Shown here: in pieces, positions 8,641-17,190 of the stretch | Layout: every line of letters begins with the position of its first letter | Numbering within the stretch: position 1 is the first letter of the stretch | NCBI RefSeq assembly: GCF_043290135.1 | Contig: NC_134705.1 | Coordinates: forward strand, 38,009,771-38,073,770 | Direction of reading: 5' to 3' | From: Rhipicephalus microplus | Lineage: Eukaryota > Arthropoda > Arachnida > Ixodida > Ixodidae | Length of the DNA stretch: 64,000 bases | Notes under the pieces: generated by a model | The model's input: the letters and a program-made list of their open reading frames with translations, nothing else | What the model was told of the DNA's origin: nothing | Database searches by the model: none | Program-made: the position numbers and the translations under genes

Positions 8641-9463
8641 GGCAGACGGGAGACAGCGGGCCGAAGCGTCGGACGCAGGCGATCCAGGTTCCGGCCAGGA
8701 AACGCGGTCATCCACGCTGCTGCCGTGCAACCACCAGCTGGGCGGCATTGCCGGCACGAGTACTGCATCTCGGGGCGCGGCCTGGCCTGCTGTTCTCTTC
8801 CTTGCCGAGGGCATCGCGGATCTCGGCGAGGCGTCTCCACGGTCAGCCGTTCAGCACAGCGATGAACGTTGCCTGGCTAATGGTCACGGTTGCGCCGAGC
8901 ATCGCGTCTCGACGCAAGCTGTTCGCTGAACGGGCTGGCCATTCCCCGCATGGAGCATCGCGTCTCCGATGCGGGTTGACTGCTCCGTAGTCGCGCCCAT
9001 GCCATCAAGCGCCGGTGTCACCAGGGCGTCGCACATCGACGAAGCGACGAAGCGATCGTGAAGGCAGACGGGAGTCAGCGGGCCGAAGCGTCGGACGCAG
9101 GCGATCCAGGTTCCGGCCAGGGAACGCGGCTGTCCACGCTACTGTCGTCCAACTACCAGCTGGGGCGGCATTGCCGGCACGAGTACTGCATCTCGAGGCG
9201 CGGCCTGGCCTGCTGTTCTCTTCCTTGCCGAGGGCATCGCGGATCTCGGCGAGGCGTCTCCGCGGTCAGCCGTTCAACACAGCGATGAACGTGGCCTGGC
9301 TAATGGTCACGGCTGCGTCGAGCATCGCGTCTCGGCACACGCTCTTCACTGGACGGGCTGGCCAATCCCCGCATGGAGCATCGCGTCTCCGATGCGGGTT
9401 GACTGCTCAGTAGTCGCACTCCTGCCATCAAGCGCCGGTGTCACCAGAGCGTCGCACATCGGC
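8641..9463. repeat. ~422-bp tandem duplication inside the GC-rich insert
   Basis: Two direct copies start at 8641 and 9063 and end near 9040 and 9463 (offset 422-423). Shared landmarks include GGCAGACGGGAG, GCATTGCCGGCACGAG, CATGGAGCATCGCG and GCCATCAAGCGCCGGTG. Differences are scattered substitutions plus a few indels, so the duplication is not very recent. Several long open frames cross it on both strands, but they conflict with each other and reflect GC richness. I recognise no protein. Confidence 0.85.
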
Positions 9464-10009
9464 AAGGGACGAGCGAGACGTTCGGCCGGGCGAGACGCGG
9501 GAGTGTGCACGGAGGACCACGGAGCCGTGCAAGGTCCAGGGTGGCCGAGGATCGAGTGGCCAGGGGAGTTGCTGGCTGAATCGAGGATCGCCAGCGATGC
9601 CGAGCCGTACCGAGAAACGTGCGAAAAAGAGCTCGAGGGTAGAGACCAAGAAGGCAGAGGAAGCGGTGCGCCGCTCGAGAGGACGAGTTCCTGGCAGCGT
9701 TCCTGAGCCGGACGTGGGACCCGTACGTGTCGGCCAGGTCGAGCTCCGGTGTGTCGGTTCGAGGTCGAGTCCGTCGGCCTGTACAAGGTCCAGGGACGGG
9801 GCCTGCTGAACGGCTCCTGCCTGTGTGCAGTGGCCGCGAGCAGGTTCGTGGGCGAGGCCTACCGGGTGTGGTCTTCGGGAGCCATTGCCTGATCCTGGAC
9901 CTCGGGAGTTGCGACCCAGGCTGCTGGGTTGGTCGCGACGTCCGATTCAACAGCGCTGCACACGGTAGCGCATCCGTGTGCGGTCAGCCGTTCCAGCCGT
10001 GCCACCTTT

Positions 10010-10256
10010 GCCCTCGCGCACGTCGACGACCGCATCATGTCGGGACGACGGGGACCCAAACTGCGACGTTCCCATTCCTGGACCAGGAAGTGCACAAAAC
10101 CGAGAACAAGGTGTGCCTGTACGAGGAGGTGTTTCCGCCGCACCTGCCGTACCCGACGCTGGCCGTCATCGGGCTGCTGCAGCTGCTTGGGGGCGTGTTC
10201 CCCGCGCAGGAGGCGCAGAGCCATTGGTTCGCGCAGCTCATCAACAAGAAAGTATC
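10010..10256 (+). pseudogene. Flavin-containing monooxygenase (FMO) coding fragment
   Basis: In the frame of 10021 the translation contains ATFPFLDQEVH, NKVCLYEEVFPPHLPYPTL and AVIGLLQLLG, then VFPAQEAQSHWFAQ. This matches the conserved FMO segment around FPFL...LY..VFPP.L..PTLAVIGL.Q.LG...P..E.Q.RW, which lies in the C-terminal half of the enzyme. FMOs oxygenate N- and S-containing compounds using FAD and NADPH. Only about 65 residues are present, without the FAD GxGxxG or the NADPH motif. The segment ends at AAG-AAA-GTATCT, which looks like an exon end with a 5' splice site, so it resembles one captured exon. Upstream coding continuity is lost near 10045. The frame is open and only mildly altered. 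I infer capture of a host exon by the surrounding insert; it is not a functional gene. Confidence 0.68.
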
Positions 10257-10370
10257 TCTTTCCTCTCTAGTGTGCAATATAAAGCTTCTTTTGTTCGCAT
10301 CAATTGTTGATGTTAATCCTTTTTCGTCCGCTATCGACAAACATAGTGACGAACGTCCTTAACCATCACA

Positions 10371-11664
10371 CCTAGATATTTATGTCTGTGTACATTCGTG
10401 AGAGCAGCCCCATTTATGTTATAGCGAAAGTTAGAGGGTTCTTTTTTCCGTGTTATCGTCATGCATGCAGATTTTTTTACGTTGATTGTCATCTGCCAAT
10501 GAAAGACCATTCTGCAACGGTATTGAGAGACTTGTTGAGAGAGAGGTGATCTTGTTCATTGTTAATTTCTCGATAAATGATGCAGTCGTCAGCGAATAAC
10601 TTTATTTTACTATCTATATTAGTAGTTATATCATTTATATAAACGAGAAATAACAAGGGTCCAAGCACGGAGCCCTGGGGCACTCTTAACGTCACTGGTT
10701 TTGTGTCTGATGCAAAATGTTCAAAAATAACAAACTGGGATCTATTACACAAGAAATCTTGAACCCAAGCGATAATTTCTCCATCTCCGATAAGGCTTCT
10801 TAATTTAGTTATTAGCTTTGTATGACAAACGCAATCAAATGCCTTGGATAGGTCGAGTAGGATTATGTCGGTTTGGCGGTGATTGTTAATGCCTAGCGCG
10901 AGGTCGTGTGTTACTTCGGTTAACTGTGTTATGGTGGATGAACCTTGGCGAAAACCATGGTAGTTATTGGACAGAATGCCTTCTTGTTCAAGAAAAACGG
11001 TAAAATGTTTTAGAATGATATGCTCGAGTAGTTTACATGCCGTGCTGGTTAGCGATATTGGTCTGAAATTTGTTTCCATGGATCTATCTCCTGATTTGTG
11101 TATCGGAATAATTTTTGCTATTTTCGAATCTTCTGGTAGTTTGAATGTTGAGAGGGATTTCCGAAAAATAATCCCCAGGTATCTGCTGCACCACTGTGCG
11201 TATCGTTTAAAAAATTGATTTGGTATATTGTGCGGACCACAGGCTTTTTTGGTGTCTAGGCCAAGCAGAAGATTAAGAACACCGGCGTCTGTGATAACGA
11301 GTGGCTGGATAGTGGGACCAGGCCGCGGATGTCAGTCCGGCATGACAACATTATCTTTAGTGAAGACAGAATGGAAGAATTGGTTGTATCTGTTGGCATT
11401 ATCTTTTTTTTTCAATGGACGAAAGCTTTGTTGTGAGTGTGTTTTTTTGGCGAAAGTGGTTCCAAAATCTATGTGGGTTGTTTTTAAGAAGCTGTGGAGT
11501 GCAGTGTTAAAATAATGACTTTTCGCTTCTCTGGATTTCTGTTTAAAAGTTTTTACTGCAAGCGCTAGCCTGGAAGCGTCAGATTGGTTGGTGCCTGGTA
11601 CCTTGTTTGCCTTCCGAATCCTTTTGAGTTGGCGTTTTGACGCATAACAGACGCCAGCGCACAC
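10371..11664 (-). pseudogene. LINE-A (CR1/L2-like), 5' part: linker and RT domain
   Basis: Minus-strand LINE ORF2 remnant, truncated at its 5' end near 11664 between endonuclease and RT. It shows the basic linker (KTFKQKSREAKSHYF), then FRPISLTSTACKLLEHI, motif A LLDLSKAFDCV, VPQGSVLGPLLFLVYINDI (with Arg for Gly just before VPQG) and the catalytic FADDCIIY near 10585. A frameshift near 10505 breaks the continuation (WQMTINVKKS, then HRHKYLG), which joins the piece at 7589-8396 across the insert. Stops and frameshifts also occur near 11330. The endonuclease and ORF1 are absent. Confidence 0.88.
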
Positions 11665-13055
11665 AGCCTTCAGTACGGTGTGTGCTCACGGCTGCACAAT
11701 AAGTATGTAAATTAGTGAGTGACACGTGACATAGGATGAATACGAACGCATATGAGACATACGTGCAAGGTAAAAAACGTACTTGCGATATGACATGGTA
11801 AAAATTTCACCGTGATGTCACACATTGTCATAGACTCATTTCAATCCCCGTAGCACAACAGCTTAGGAACGGCGGCTGCAGCCACAACTCCGCAAACTAC
11901 CGCGCCACCAACAAGTCGGCGAGTTCTAAGCGAGCTCGGGACGTCGTTCAGGTCGAGCAAGCGAACGCGAGACCAAACACGGCACGGCACGCGGAGTGTT
12001 TTCCGCCAGCAAACTTCGACCAAGAGAGCGAGCGTACGCTTGGCCGCTGCCACGAACAGCGCCGAGCTGATTTGGAGCTAGCGCCGAAGAAATCGACGGT
12101 AATGCGGCCCTTTTTCACTAACTCGAGCGAGTGCGGGTGCAGCGCGTAAACACGAGTCCGCCACCGCGGCCAACGGACGGCGCCGAGCTGCTTGCGACCG
12201 ACTGACGGGGAAGCCAACTGTAAAATTCGCAACGTGTTTTCGACGACTTCCAACACAGCGACGAGGTCTCAGCCTAATTTGTAAGCCCGGAGCTCATCGC
12301 GGTGGCGAAGACAGGCGAGCACTCGATGAGCGACTTTACGGTAGGCCGACGGCAATTTCGGCTCATTTCCAGGCGGTCGCAAAGTACAGTCGAACTGCAA
12401 ACGCCTAAGCTGAACTTCGTGGTGCATTTTCTGTGTGCAATATACAACACGACCGAGCCCGTTGCCGGCAAGTGCAATCCGTATCGCACACGCTATAGGT
12501 AGAGTAGAATAAAGAATGATGACCTACTGGCTAAAGAATCTAGTGCTGATTTCTGCCCTGAGTCGGAGTTAAGCGATGTATTCGATAGGCCTGCTGTCTT
12601 CTCGGCCGCCATGTTCGCCTTCCCAACTGTTGATGTCGTGTGTTGGTCGTGACTAACTTGAAGCAACAGATATACAGTGCGGCGTGGTGACGTGTCGAGA
12701 CCAGCTCCAGACTTCATGGGTGCGGCGAAACGTAAAAGCAGCAGCGCACGCTCATACAAGCGTACACACAAGCACCACGTCGTAATTCCTAGATCGTCGA
12801 ACCCAGGCGGCCGTGGTCGAGCACTCTGAGCGTGACGCAACGCTAACCGCCGGCGGCAAAATACGTGGAAAGACTGAACCAGGAGAGTAGGAGGACAGCT
12901 AGTGATCTTGGCAACGCTTTGTGCACTGCCCGCCTTTCCTGGGTGGTTCATTTCTTTGAAGCGTGTTTGGAGACTAAGCGGTTTGCATGCGGCACGCTTC
13001 CCATGTGGTTAAGAGTCTATCCGTTCATCGCGCGCGCCTATTGGGTCCGTTATTC
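11665..13055. other. Unassigned interval, GC-rich 11.83-12.9 kb; possible promoter-like sequence
   Basis: No coding region is recognised between LINE-A and LINE-B. About 11830-12310 and 12560-12870 are GC- and CpG-rich compared with the neighbourhood. GCCGCCATGTT at 12605-12615 matches the YY1 core promoter element often found at transcription starts. Short open frames here conflict and lack recognisable domains. It could be a host 5' exon and promoter, or the remains of another GC-rich element. Confidence 0.3.
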
Positions 13056-13083
13056 CCTTTTCTTTATTCTTTATTCTTTATTC
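13056..13083 (-). repeat. LINE-B 3'-terminal short repeats
   Basis: On the minus strand the element ends in three tandem units of the type AATAAAG. Short 3'-terminal tandem repeats instead of poly-A are characteristic of CR1/L2-group LINEs and mark the reverse-transcription start. Confidence 0.75.
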
Positions 13084-13127
13084 AGTGAGTACCCCGCTTT
13101 GCTCAAAAAGGCGTTACAGCAGGGGGG

Positions 13128-15917
13128 TTACAGACTGGAATAAAACAATTCTTCGTTTATACAGCACACTTGCTCGTCTTGCAGCTGGTTCCAATCTCTA
13201 ATGATCATCACAAAAAAGGAATTATAAAACATGGTCGTTCTTGCTCGATACTCTTTCACTTTGCGTCGGTGGTCATGTCGACTAGATATGTAGCTGGGTT
13301 CACTGAAATAGTTATGACGGTCAATCCCAGTCCGCCCATGAAAAACAGAAAAGAAAAACTTCAAACGCAGTTTTTTCCTGCGTAAAGAAAGCAATTCCCA
13401 ACCCAATTCAGCTTTCATAGCACTGCAGCTGTCTCTCCGCTCGTACCGCCCTAAAACAAACCGCGCAGCTCTGTTTTGTATTTTTTCAAGCTTATCAATC
13501 AAGTTCGCCTGCATTGGGTCCCACACAGGACATGCGTATTCCAAAATCGGCCTAATACATGTGAGATAGGCCGTATTTTTTAATGTTCGGGGTGCCAATC
13601 TTAGGTTCCTCTGAATGAAATTTAGAGCCCTTGCCGCTTTGCTAACAACGTGATCAACATTGGCATTCCATGAGCAATCATGCGACAAAACAACGCCAAG
13701 ATATTTGCATGTTGGTTCGGTAATAACAATATGCGTATCTATAGTGTACGCCGTTACTATTGGTTTCTTTTTTTTGGAAACTCGCATATGAACGCACTTT
13801 TTGGGGTTTAGCGTCATTTGCCACTTCTGGCACCACTGTACAATACAATCCAAATCGTTCTGCAAATAAGCACAGTCACCTTTGTTCTGAACCTGTCGAT
13901 ATAACACACAATCGTCGGCAAATAAACGCATGCGCGACGAAATACCCACAGAAATATCATTTACAAAAATAAGAAATAAGAGAGGCCCAAGGACAGAGCC
14001 TTGGGGCACGCCTGATGTAACGTTAACATAGGATGAACACTTCCCATTTAAAAGAACGCATTTACGCCTGTTCAGCAAGTAATTGGTTATCCAGATGAAC
14101 ACATTTGGGTCGAAATTTAGAGTCTGTAATTTAGCCAGGAGAAGGGAGTGTGACACGGTGTCAAAGGCCTTTCGAAAATCTAAAAACACGCAATCTGTTT
14201 GTCCACCTTCATCAACGTTGGAAGCCAGCTCGTGAAAGAACTCTACAAGTTGCGTCGTACAAGAAAAACCTTTACGAAAACCGTGCTGCTCATTTATTAA
14301 TACATTATTAGCAGTAAGATGGGTCAATATGTGCTTGGATAAAATGTGCTCGAAAATTTTGCATGCCACTGACGTCAATGAAATAGGTCGGTAATTTGTT
14401 ACATCTTTTTTTGAGCCACCCTTATGAACCGGAACAACATGAGAAATTTTCCAATCTTCGGGTAGAGTTCCCGTTGAAAGGGATTTTGAATAAATTATAT
14501 AGAGGTAAAGAGAAATTGGCAGTGCACATCGCTTTAGAATACGAGGAGAGATGCCATCAGGACCAACTGCTTTGGATTCATCTTGGTTTTCTAGAAGAGA
14601 ACATATGCCACGGACACTCAGTTCTACCGGTGGCATCAGCGGAATCGTGGTTGGGTGTGGTTTTGAAGGAACGTCAAGCTTGGGCAAGAACACAGACTGG
14701 AAATATTTGTTTAAACAGGTAGCTTTTGCTTCCTCATCAACCACAACCATATTATTAAAGCTTAGTTCAGCCACTCCAACATGATCAGACCCACACTCTT
14801 TGATATAATGCCAGAAACACTTTGAATTAGTTTTCATTTTATTGCTGAGCCCTTCGAAATATTTCGTTTTTGCGCTTTCCACACATGATTTATACTGCTC
14901 CGTTAATGCTTGTAATTCTTTCACGTGGTCACTGCTTCCAGATTTCTTTAATTTACCAAAAACCCGTCGCCTTTTCCGGATTAATCTCAAAATACCGGAC
15001 GTCATCCATGGCTTCTTGCGTTTACGAAGCTCTCCGGCTTGTTTCGCAGGTATATACTTATCTACGAGTGCTAACAACTTGTCCTTAAAGCTAAGCCATA
15101 AATCATTCATACTGTAGTGTTCAGATAGGCATTCAAACACGGGCAAATAATCTTCTAGCTTTTCAACTATTCTTGTGTAGTCACCCCTACTGAACAGAAA
15201 AACCTTTCTTGCCGCACTATTTGAGGTGTTTTTACATTCTTTTTTAATTTCTGCAACAACAGCCATGTGGTTGCTGATTCCTGGAATAACATTGACATTA
15301 TTCACCAAACTGGGTGAATTTGAGAACACAAGGTCAAGAAGGTTATTATTTCTAGTTGGGCAAGTAACAAACTGGGTAAGGCCGTAGTTGTCTATTATAT
15401 TTTTCATTTCTATGTTTGTGCGGCACCCAGTGCCTCTTACGCATATTCCATCATGCCATTCTAAGTCTGGCAAATTAAAGTCTCCAGCAAGAAGGAATGT
15501 TCGGTTTGAAACTTCCGAGATAATCTCATTTAACGACTGAAGTGTTTTGTAGTCCGAGTTTGGGGGTCGATAAAATGCACCTACAGCGAATGAAGAATTA
15601 TCATCTAGGGTAATCGTGCACCAAACAGATTCAATATCGCACTGAATGTCGAGGGCAGCAGATTTCAAAGAACTTCGCACAAGTAAGAATACACCGCCCC
15701 CATGGCTTGGTCTATCTTTGCGGTACGCGACAAAGTCACTTGGAAATACTTCACAGTCGCTGATATCACGGTGCAGCCACGATTCCGTTCCGATAACTAC
15801 GTCAGCTTTAACAGACTCGATAAGCCCCGCCAATTCGTCCGTCTTTTTCGTTATGCTTCTACAATTTATTAAAACAGCGACGAAGCTGTGTCGGGCGTGT
15901 TTTTTTTCAAGTGCGCG
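13128..15917 (-). CDS. LINE-B ORF2: AP-type endonuclease and reverse transcriptase
   Basis: 929 codons are open from just after the ORF1 stop (15918-15920) to 13128. Domains: APE-like endonuclease with LINCRS near residue 17, TESW near 45, GDFN near 145 and a terminal SNH near 216 where SDH is usual; a basic linker; RT with VGPDGISP, NYRPISLTSVACKIFEHI, LDFRKAFDTVSH (~579), GVPQGSVLGPLLF (~636) and the catalytic FADD (~669); then CKYLGVVLSHDCSW and IRPILEYACPVWDP. No stop or frameshift occurs. There is no ATG before the middle of the endonuclease: the first reasonable initiator, TTG at 15833, lies downstream of LINCRS. ORF2 shares its frame with ORF1, so expression probably needs TGA readthrough or another non-AUG route. 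I start it at the first sense codon after the TGA. Confidence 0.92.
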   Translation of the reverse strand, partial: RALEKKHARHSFVAVLINCRSITKKTDELAGLIESVKADVVIGTESWLHRDISDCEVFPSDFVAYRKDRPSHGGGVFLLVRSSLKSAALDIQCDIESVWCTITLDDNSSFAVGAFYRPPNSDYKTLQSLNEIISEVSNRTFLLAGDFNLPDLEWHDGICVRGTGCRTNIEMKNIIDNYGLTQFVTCPTRNNNLLDLVFSNSPSLVNNVNVIPGISNHMAVVAEIKKECKNTSNSAARKVFLFSRGDYTRIVEKLEDYLPVFECLSEHYSMNDLWLSFKDKLLALVDKYIPAKQAGELRKRKKPWMTSGILRLIRKRRRVFGKLKKSGSSDHVKELQALTEQYKSCVESAKTKYFEGLSNKMKTNSKCFWHYIKECGSDHVGVAELSFNNMVVVDEEAKATCLNKYFQSVFLPKLDVPSKPHPTTIPLMPPVELSVRGICSLLENQDESKAVGPDGISPRILKRCALPISLYLYIIYSKSLSTGTLPEDWKISHVVPVHKGGSKKDVTNYRPISLTSVACKIFEHILSKHILTHLTANNVLINEQHGFRKGFSCTTQLVEFFHELASNVDEGGQTDCVFLDFRKAFDTVSHSLLLAKLQTLNFDPNVFIWITNYLLNRRKCVLLNGKCSSYVNVTSGVPQGSVLGPLLFLIFVNDISVGISSRMRLFADDCVLYRQVQNKGDCAYLQNDLDCIVQWCQKWQMTLNPKKCVHMRVSKKKKPIVTAYTIDTHIVITEPTCKYLGVVLSHDCSWNANVDHVVSKAARALNFIQRNLRLAPRTLKNTAYLTCIRPILEYACPVWDPMQANLIDKLEKIQNRAARFVLGRYERRDSCSAMKAELGWELLSLRRKKLRLKFFFSVFHGRTGIDRHNYFSEPSYISSRHDHRRKVKEYRARTTMFYNSFFVMIIRDWNQLQDEQVCCINEELFYSSL

Positions 15918-16823
15918 TCATTTTTTTCGCAATGGAACGACTTCCTTCTTCTCGTCATCCCATACGTACGTTTTTCCATCAAGGGAAAGCCTCTCAAAGT
16001 TCAGTCTTACTTTTGTGCTCTCACTTTTGTGGGCTTTACCGTATTCCCATAACCGCTTTCGCACTTCCCGAGTAGCTGGCGCAAAATCCTGATCAATGCT
16101 GAAACCTGACCCCTTCAATTTTTTTGCGTTGGACAAAATTTCTTGCCTTTCTTTGTACGAAGCGAAATTTGCGATGATAGGTCGCTTTTTTTGTTCTCGG
16201 TATACACCAATGCGATGTGCCCTTTCTAACGATGCCACCTCGATTCCAAGCTTGTCACCAACGATTTTTTTTATCAATTCCTGGGATTCGTCCCATGTTT
16301 CTTTTTTATTGTCATCTACCCCATAAAACAAAAGGTTTTGTCTACGACTTCTGTTTTCCAGGTCAACGTTTTTAGCCTGCAAATTCCTCAACTCTTTCTG
16401 CAGAATCGAAATGTTATCCTTATGCTCTGTAACTATTTTGCCTAGGTCTTCGACTTGCTTCTTAGTTGCTCCAAGGCTGTCCTTTATGTCCGCTATCATT
16501 CCCTCATGCTTCGCGATCCGGGATTCAATAGAATGTAGCTTATTTAGGATTTCAGTCTGCCCTTTTTGCAGGCTTTGTAAGATATCCATTTCAACAGGGC
16601 CCGGGTTAAGTTCCACATCACCGGAAAGCAACAACAGTAAGAACAAATAAAACACCCTTTTAGCAAACAGAAAAGACGTTCTTCGAGGCGCTCGCACTCT
16701 TTTACGACAATGAGCATCAGCAAATGCCAAAGTGGGAGGAGCCGGCAACGCACACAATAGCCGAGAAGCCCGAATGGGATAATGCAAACCAACCTGCGTG
16801 AACAACAGGGAAATCAGCTGCAT
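15918..16823 (-). CDS. LINE-B ORF1: 2A-bearing coiled-coil RNA-binding protein
   Basis: 301 residues from ATG 16821-16823. The frame is open further upstream to 17162, through the 5' repeat, whose ATG is duplicated in the same frame exactly 339 bases earlier. Residues 1-56 are basic and variable. Then comes a very hydrophobic run (VFYLFLLLLL) and SGDVELNPGP (Asp69-Pro76), a canonical 2A translational recoding motif. After it lies a coiled coil (about 80-150), an RRM-like segment starting RRQNLLFYGVDD, and a C-terminal region as in CR1/L1-type ORF1 proteins that coat element RNA. Ribosome skipping would release residues 1-75 as a hydrophobic leader and start the RNA-binding protein with Pro76. 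The ORF ends in TGA followed by C, in frame with ORF2. Confidence 0.88.
   Translation of the reverse strand: MQLISLLFTQVGLHYPIRASRLLCALPAPPTLAFADAHCRKRVRAPRRTSFLFAKRVFYLFLLLLLSGDVELNPGPVEMDILQSLQKGQTEILNKLHSIESRIAKHEGMIADIKDSLGATKKQVEDLGKIVTEHKDNISILQKELRNLQAKNVDLENRSRRQNLLFYGVDDNKKETWDESQELIKKIVGDKLGIEVASLERAHRIGVYREQKKRPIIANFASYKERQEILSNAKKLKGSGFSIDQDFAPATREVRKRLWEYGKAHKSESTKVRLNFERLSLDGKTYVWDDEKKEVVPLRKK
16596..16640 (-). other. 2A self-processing (StopGo) motif in LINE-B ORF1
   Basis: The codons at 16619-16596 spell DVELNPGP, fitting the D-V/I-E-x-N-P-G-P consensus, preceded by a Leu-rich stretch and SG. 2A sequences make the ribosome skip the Gly-Pro bond. They are known from picornaviruses and from APE-type LINEs of several animals and of trypanosomes. 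All invariant residues are present. Confidence 0.93.
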
Positions 16824-17190
16824 GTCCGCCAGCGTGCCGGCTCCAAATCCCACGAGGCAGAAGCGTTGCTCGTCTAAATAGGGTTCATTTTGGTCACATG
16901 GGCGCCAATGTCCGTAGGTGATTGGTCGATGGTAATCACTGAAGTTCCGCCACGCGCCGAGCTCGTCATCGAAGATAGCGGGCTCAGAATTCGTGGCGTG
17001 GTCCGACAAGGCGTGGGATGCGATACTCGCCGAAGATGACAGCACCGCTGAAGCTTGGTTTTGGCCAGAGTGTAGATCCGCGCTGCCGACAATCGCAGCG
17101 AGCCGGAAGGCAAATCCAAAACTTGCGAAAACCTGCGTGAACAACAGGGAAATCAGCTGCATGTCCGCCAGCGTGCCGGCTCCAAATCCC
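16791..17190 (-). repeat. LINE-B 5' direct repeats (339-bp spacing)
   Basis: 61 bases at 16791-16851 recur identically at 17130-17190. The spacing of 339 is 113 codons, so both copies of the ATG-containing segment are in the same frame. The outer copy ends at 17190, where the element appears truncated. This looks like the start of a second 5' monomer, as in LINEs with tandem promoter units. Between the repeats, the minus strand carries GACCAATCA and ACATTGGCG (about 16900-16932), two CCAAT-box-like sites. Confidence 0.8.

Larger units (their letters stand above)
8397..10370. mobile_element. GC-rich 1974-bp insert in LINE-A with CCTAG target duplication
   Basis: The segment interrupts LINE-A. 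CCTAG occurs at 8392-8396 and again at 10371-10375. Deleting the insert and one CCTAG restores the LINE frame as KYLGLTITSD on the minus strand, so these boundaries are well supported. The insert begins TGTAAGG and ends ATCACA, that is TG...CA or weak TGT...ACA termini. I see no long terminal direct repeat. It contains a ~422-bp tandem duplication and, near its right end, an FMO-like coding fragment. A 5-bp duplication with TG...CA ends suggests a non-autonomous LTR-type or other cut-and-paste element. The class is unresolved. Confidence 0.7.
13056..17190 (-). mobile_element. LINE-B, near-complete CR1/L2-like non-LTR retrotransposon with 2A peptide
   Basis: A two-ORF LINE on the minus strand. 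The order in its own direction is: truncated 5' repeat (17190-17130), 5' region, second 5' repeat (16851-16791), ORF1 with a 2A motif, a single TGA, ORF2 (endonuclease plus RT), a short 3' UTR and a terminal (GAATAAA)n-like run at 13083-13056. Both ORFs are open over their full length, unlike all other LINEs in the window, so this is the youngest LINE here. I could not identify a target-site duplication. Confidence 0.88.

Noticed and set aside
8526..9950. Several 100-170-codon frames on both strands in the GC-rich insert
   Set aside because: Mutually overlapping in conflicting frames, produced by high GC content and the 422-base duplication; no recognisable motif.
8397..10370. Helitron identity for the exon-carrying insert
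   Set aside because: Helitrons make no target duplication and end in CTRR; here a CCTAG duplication restores the host LINE frame.
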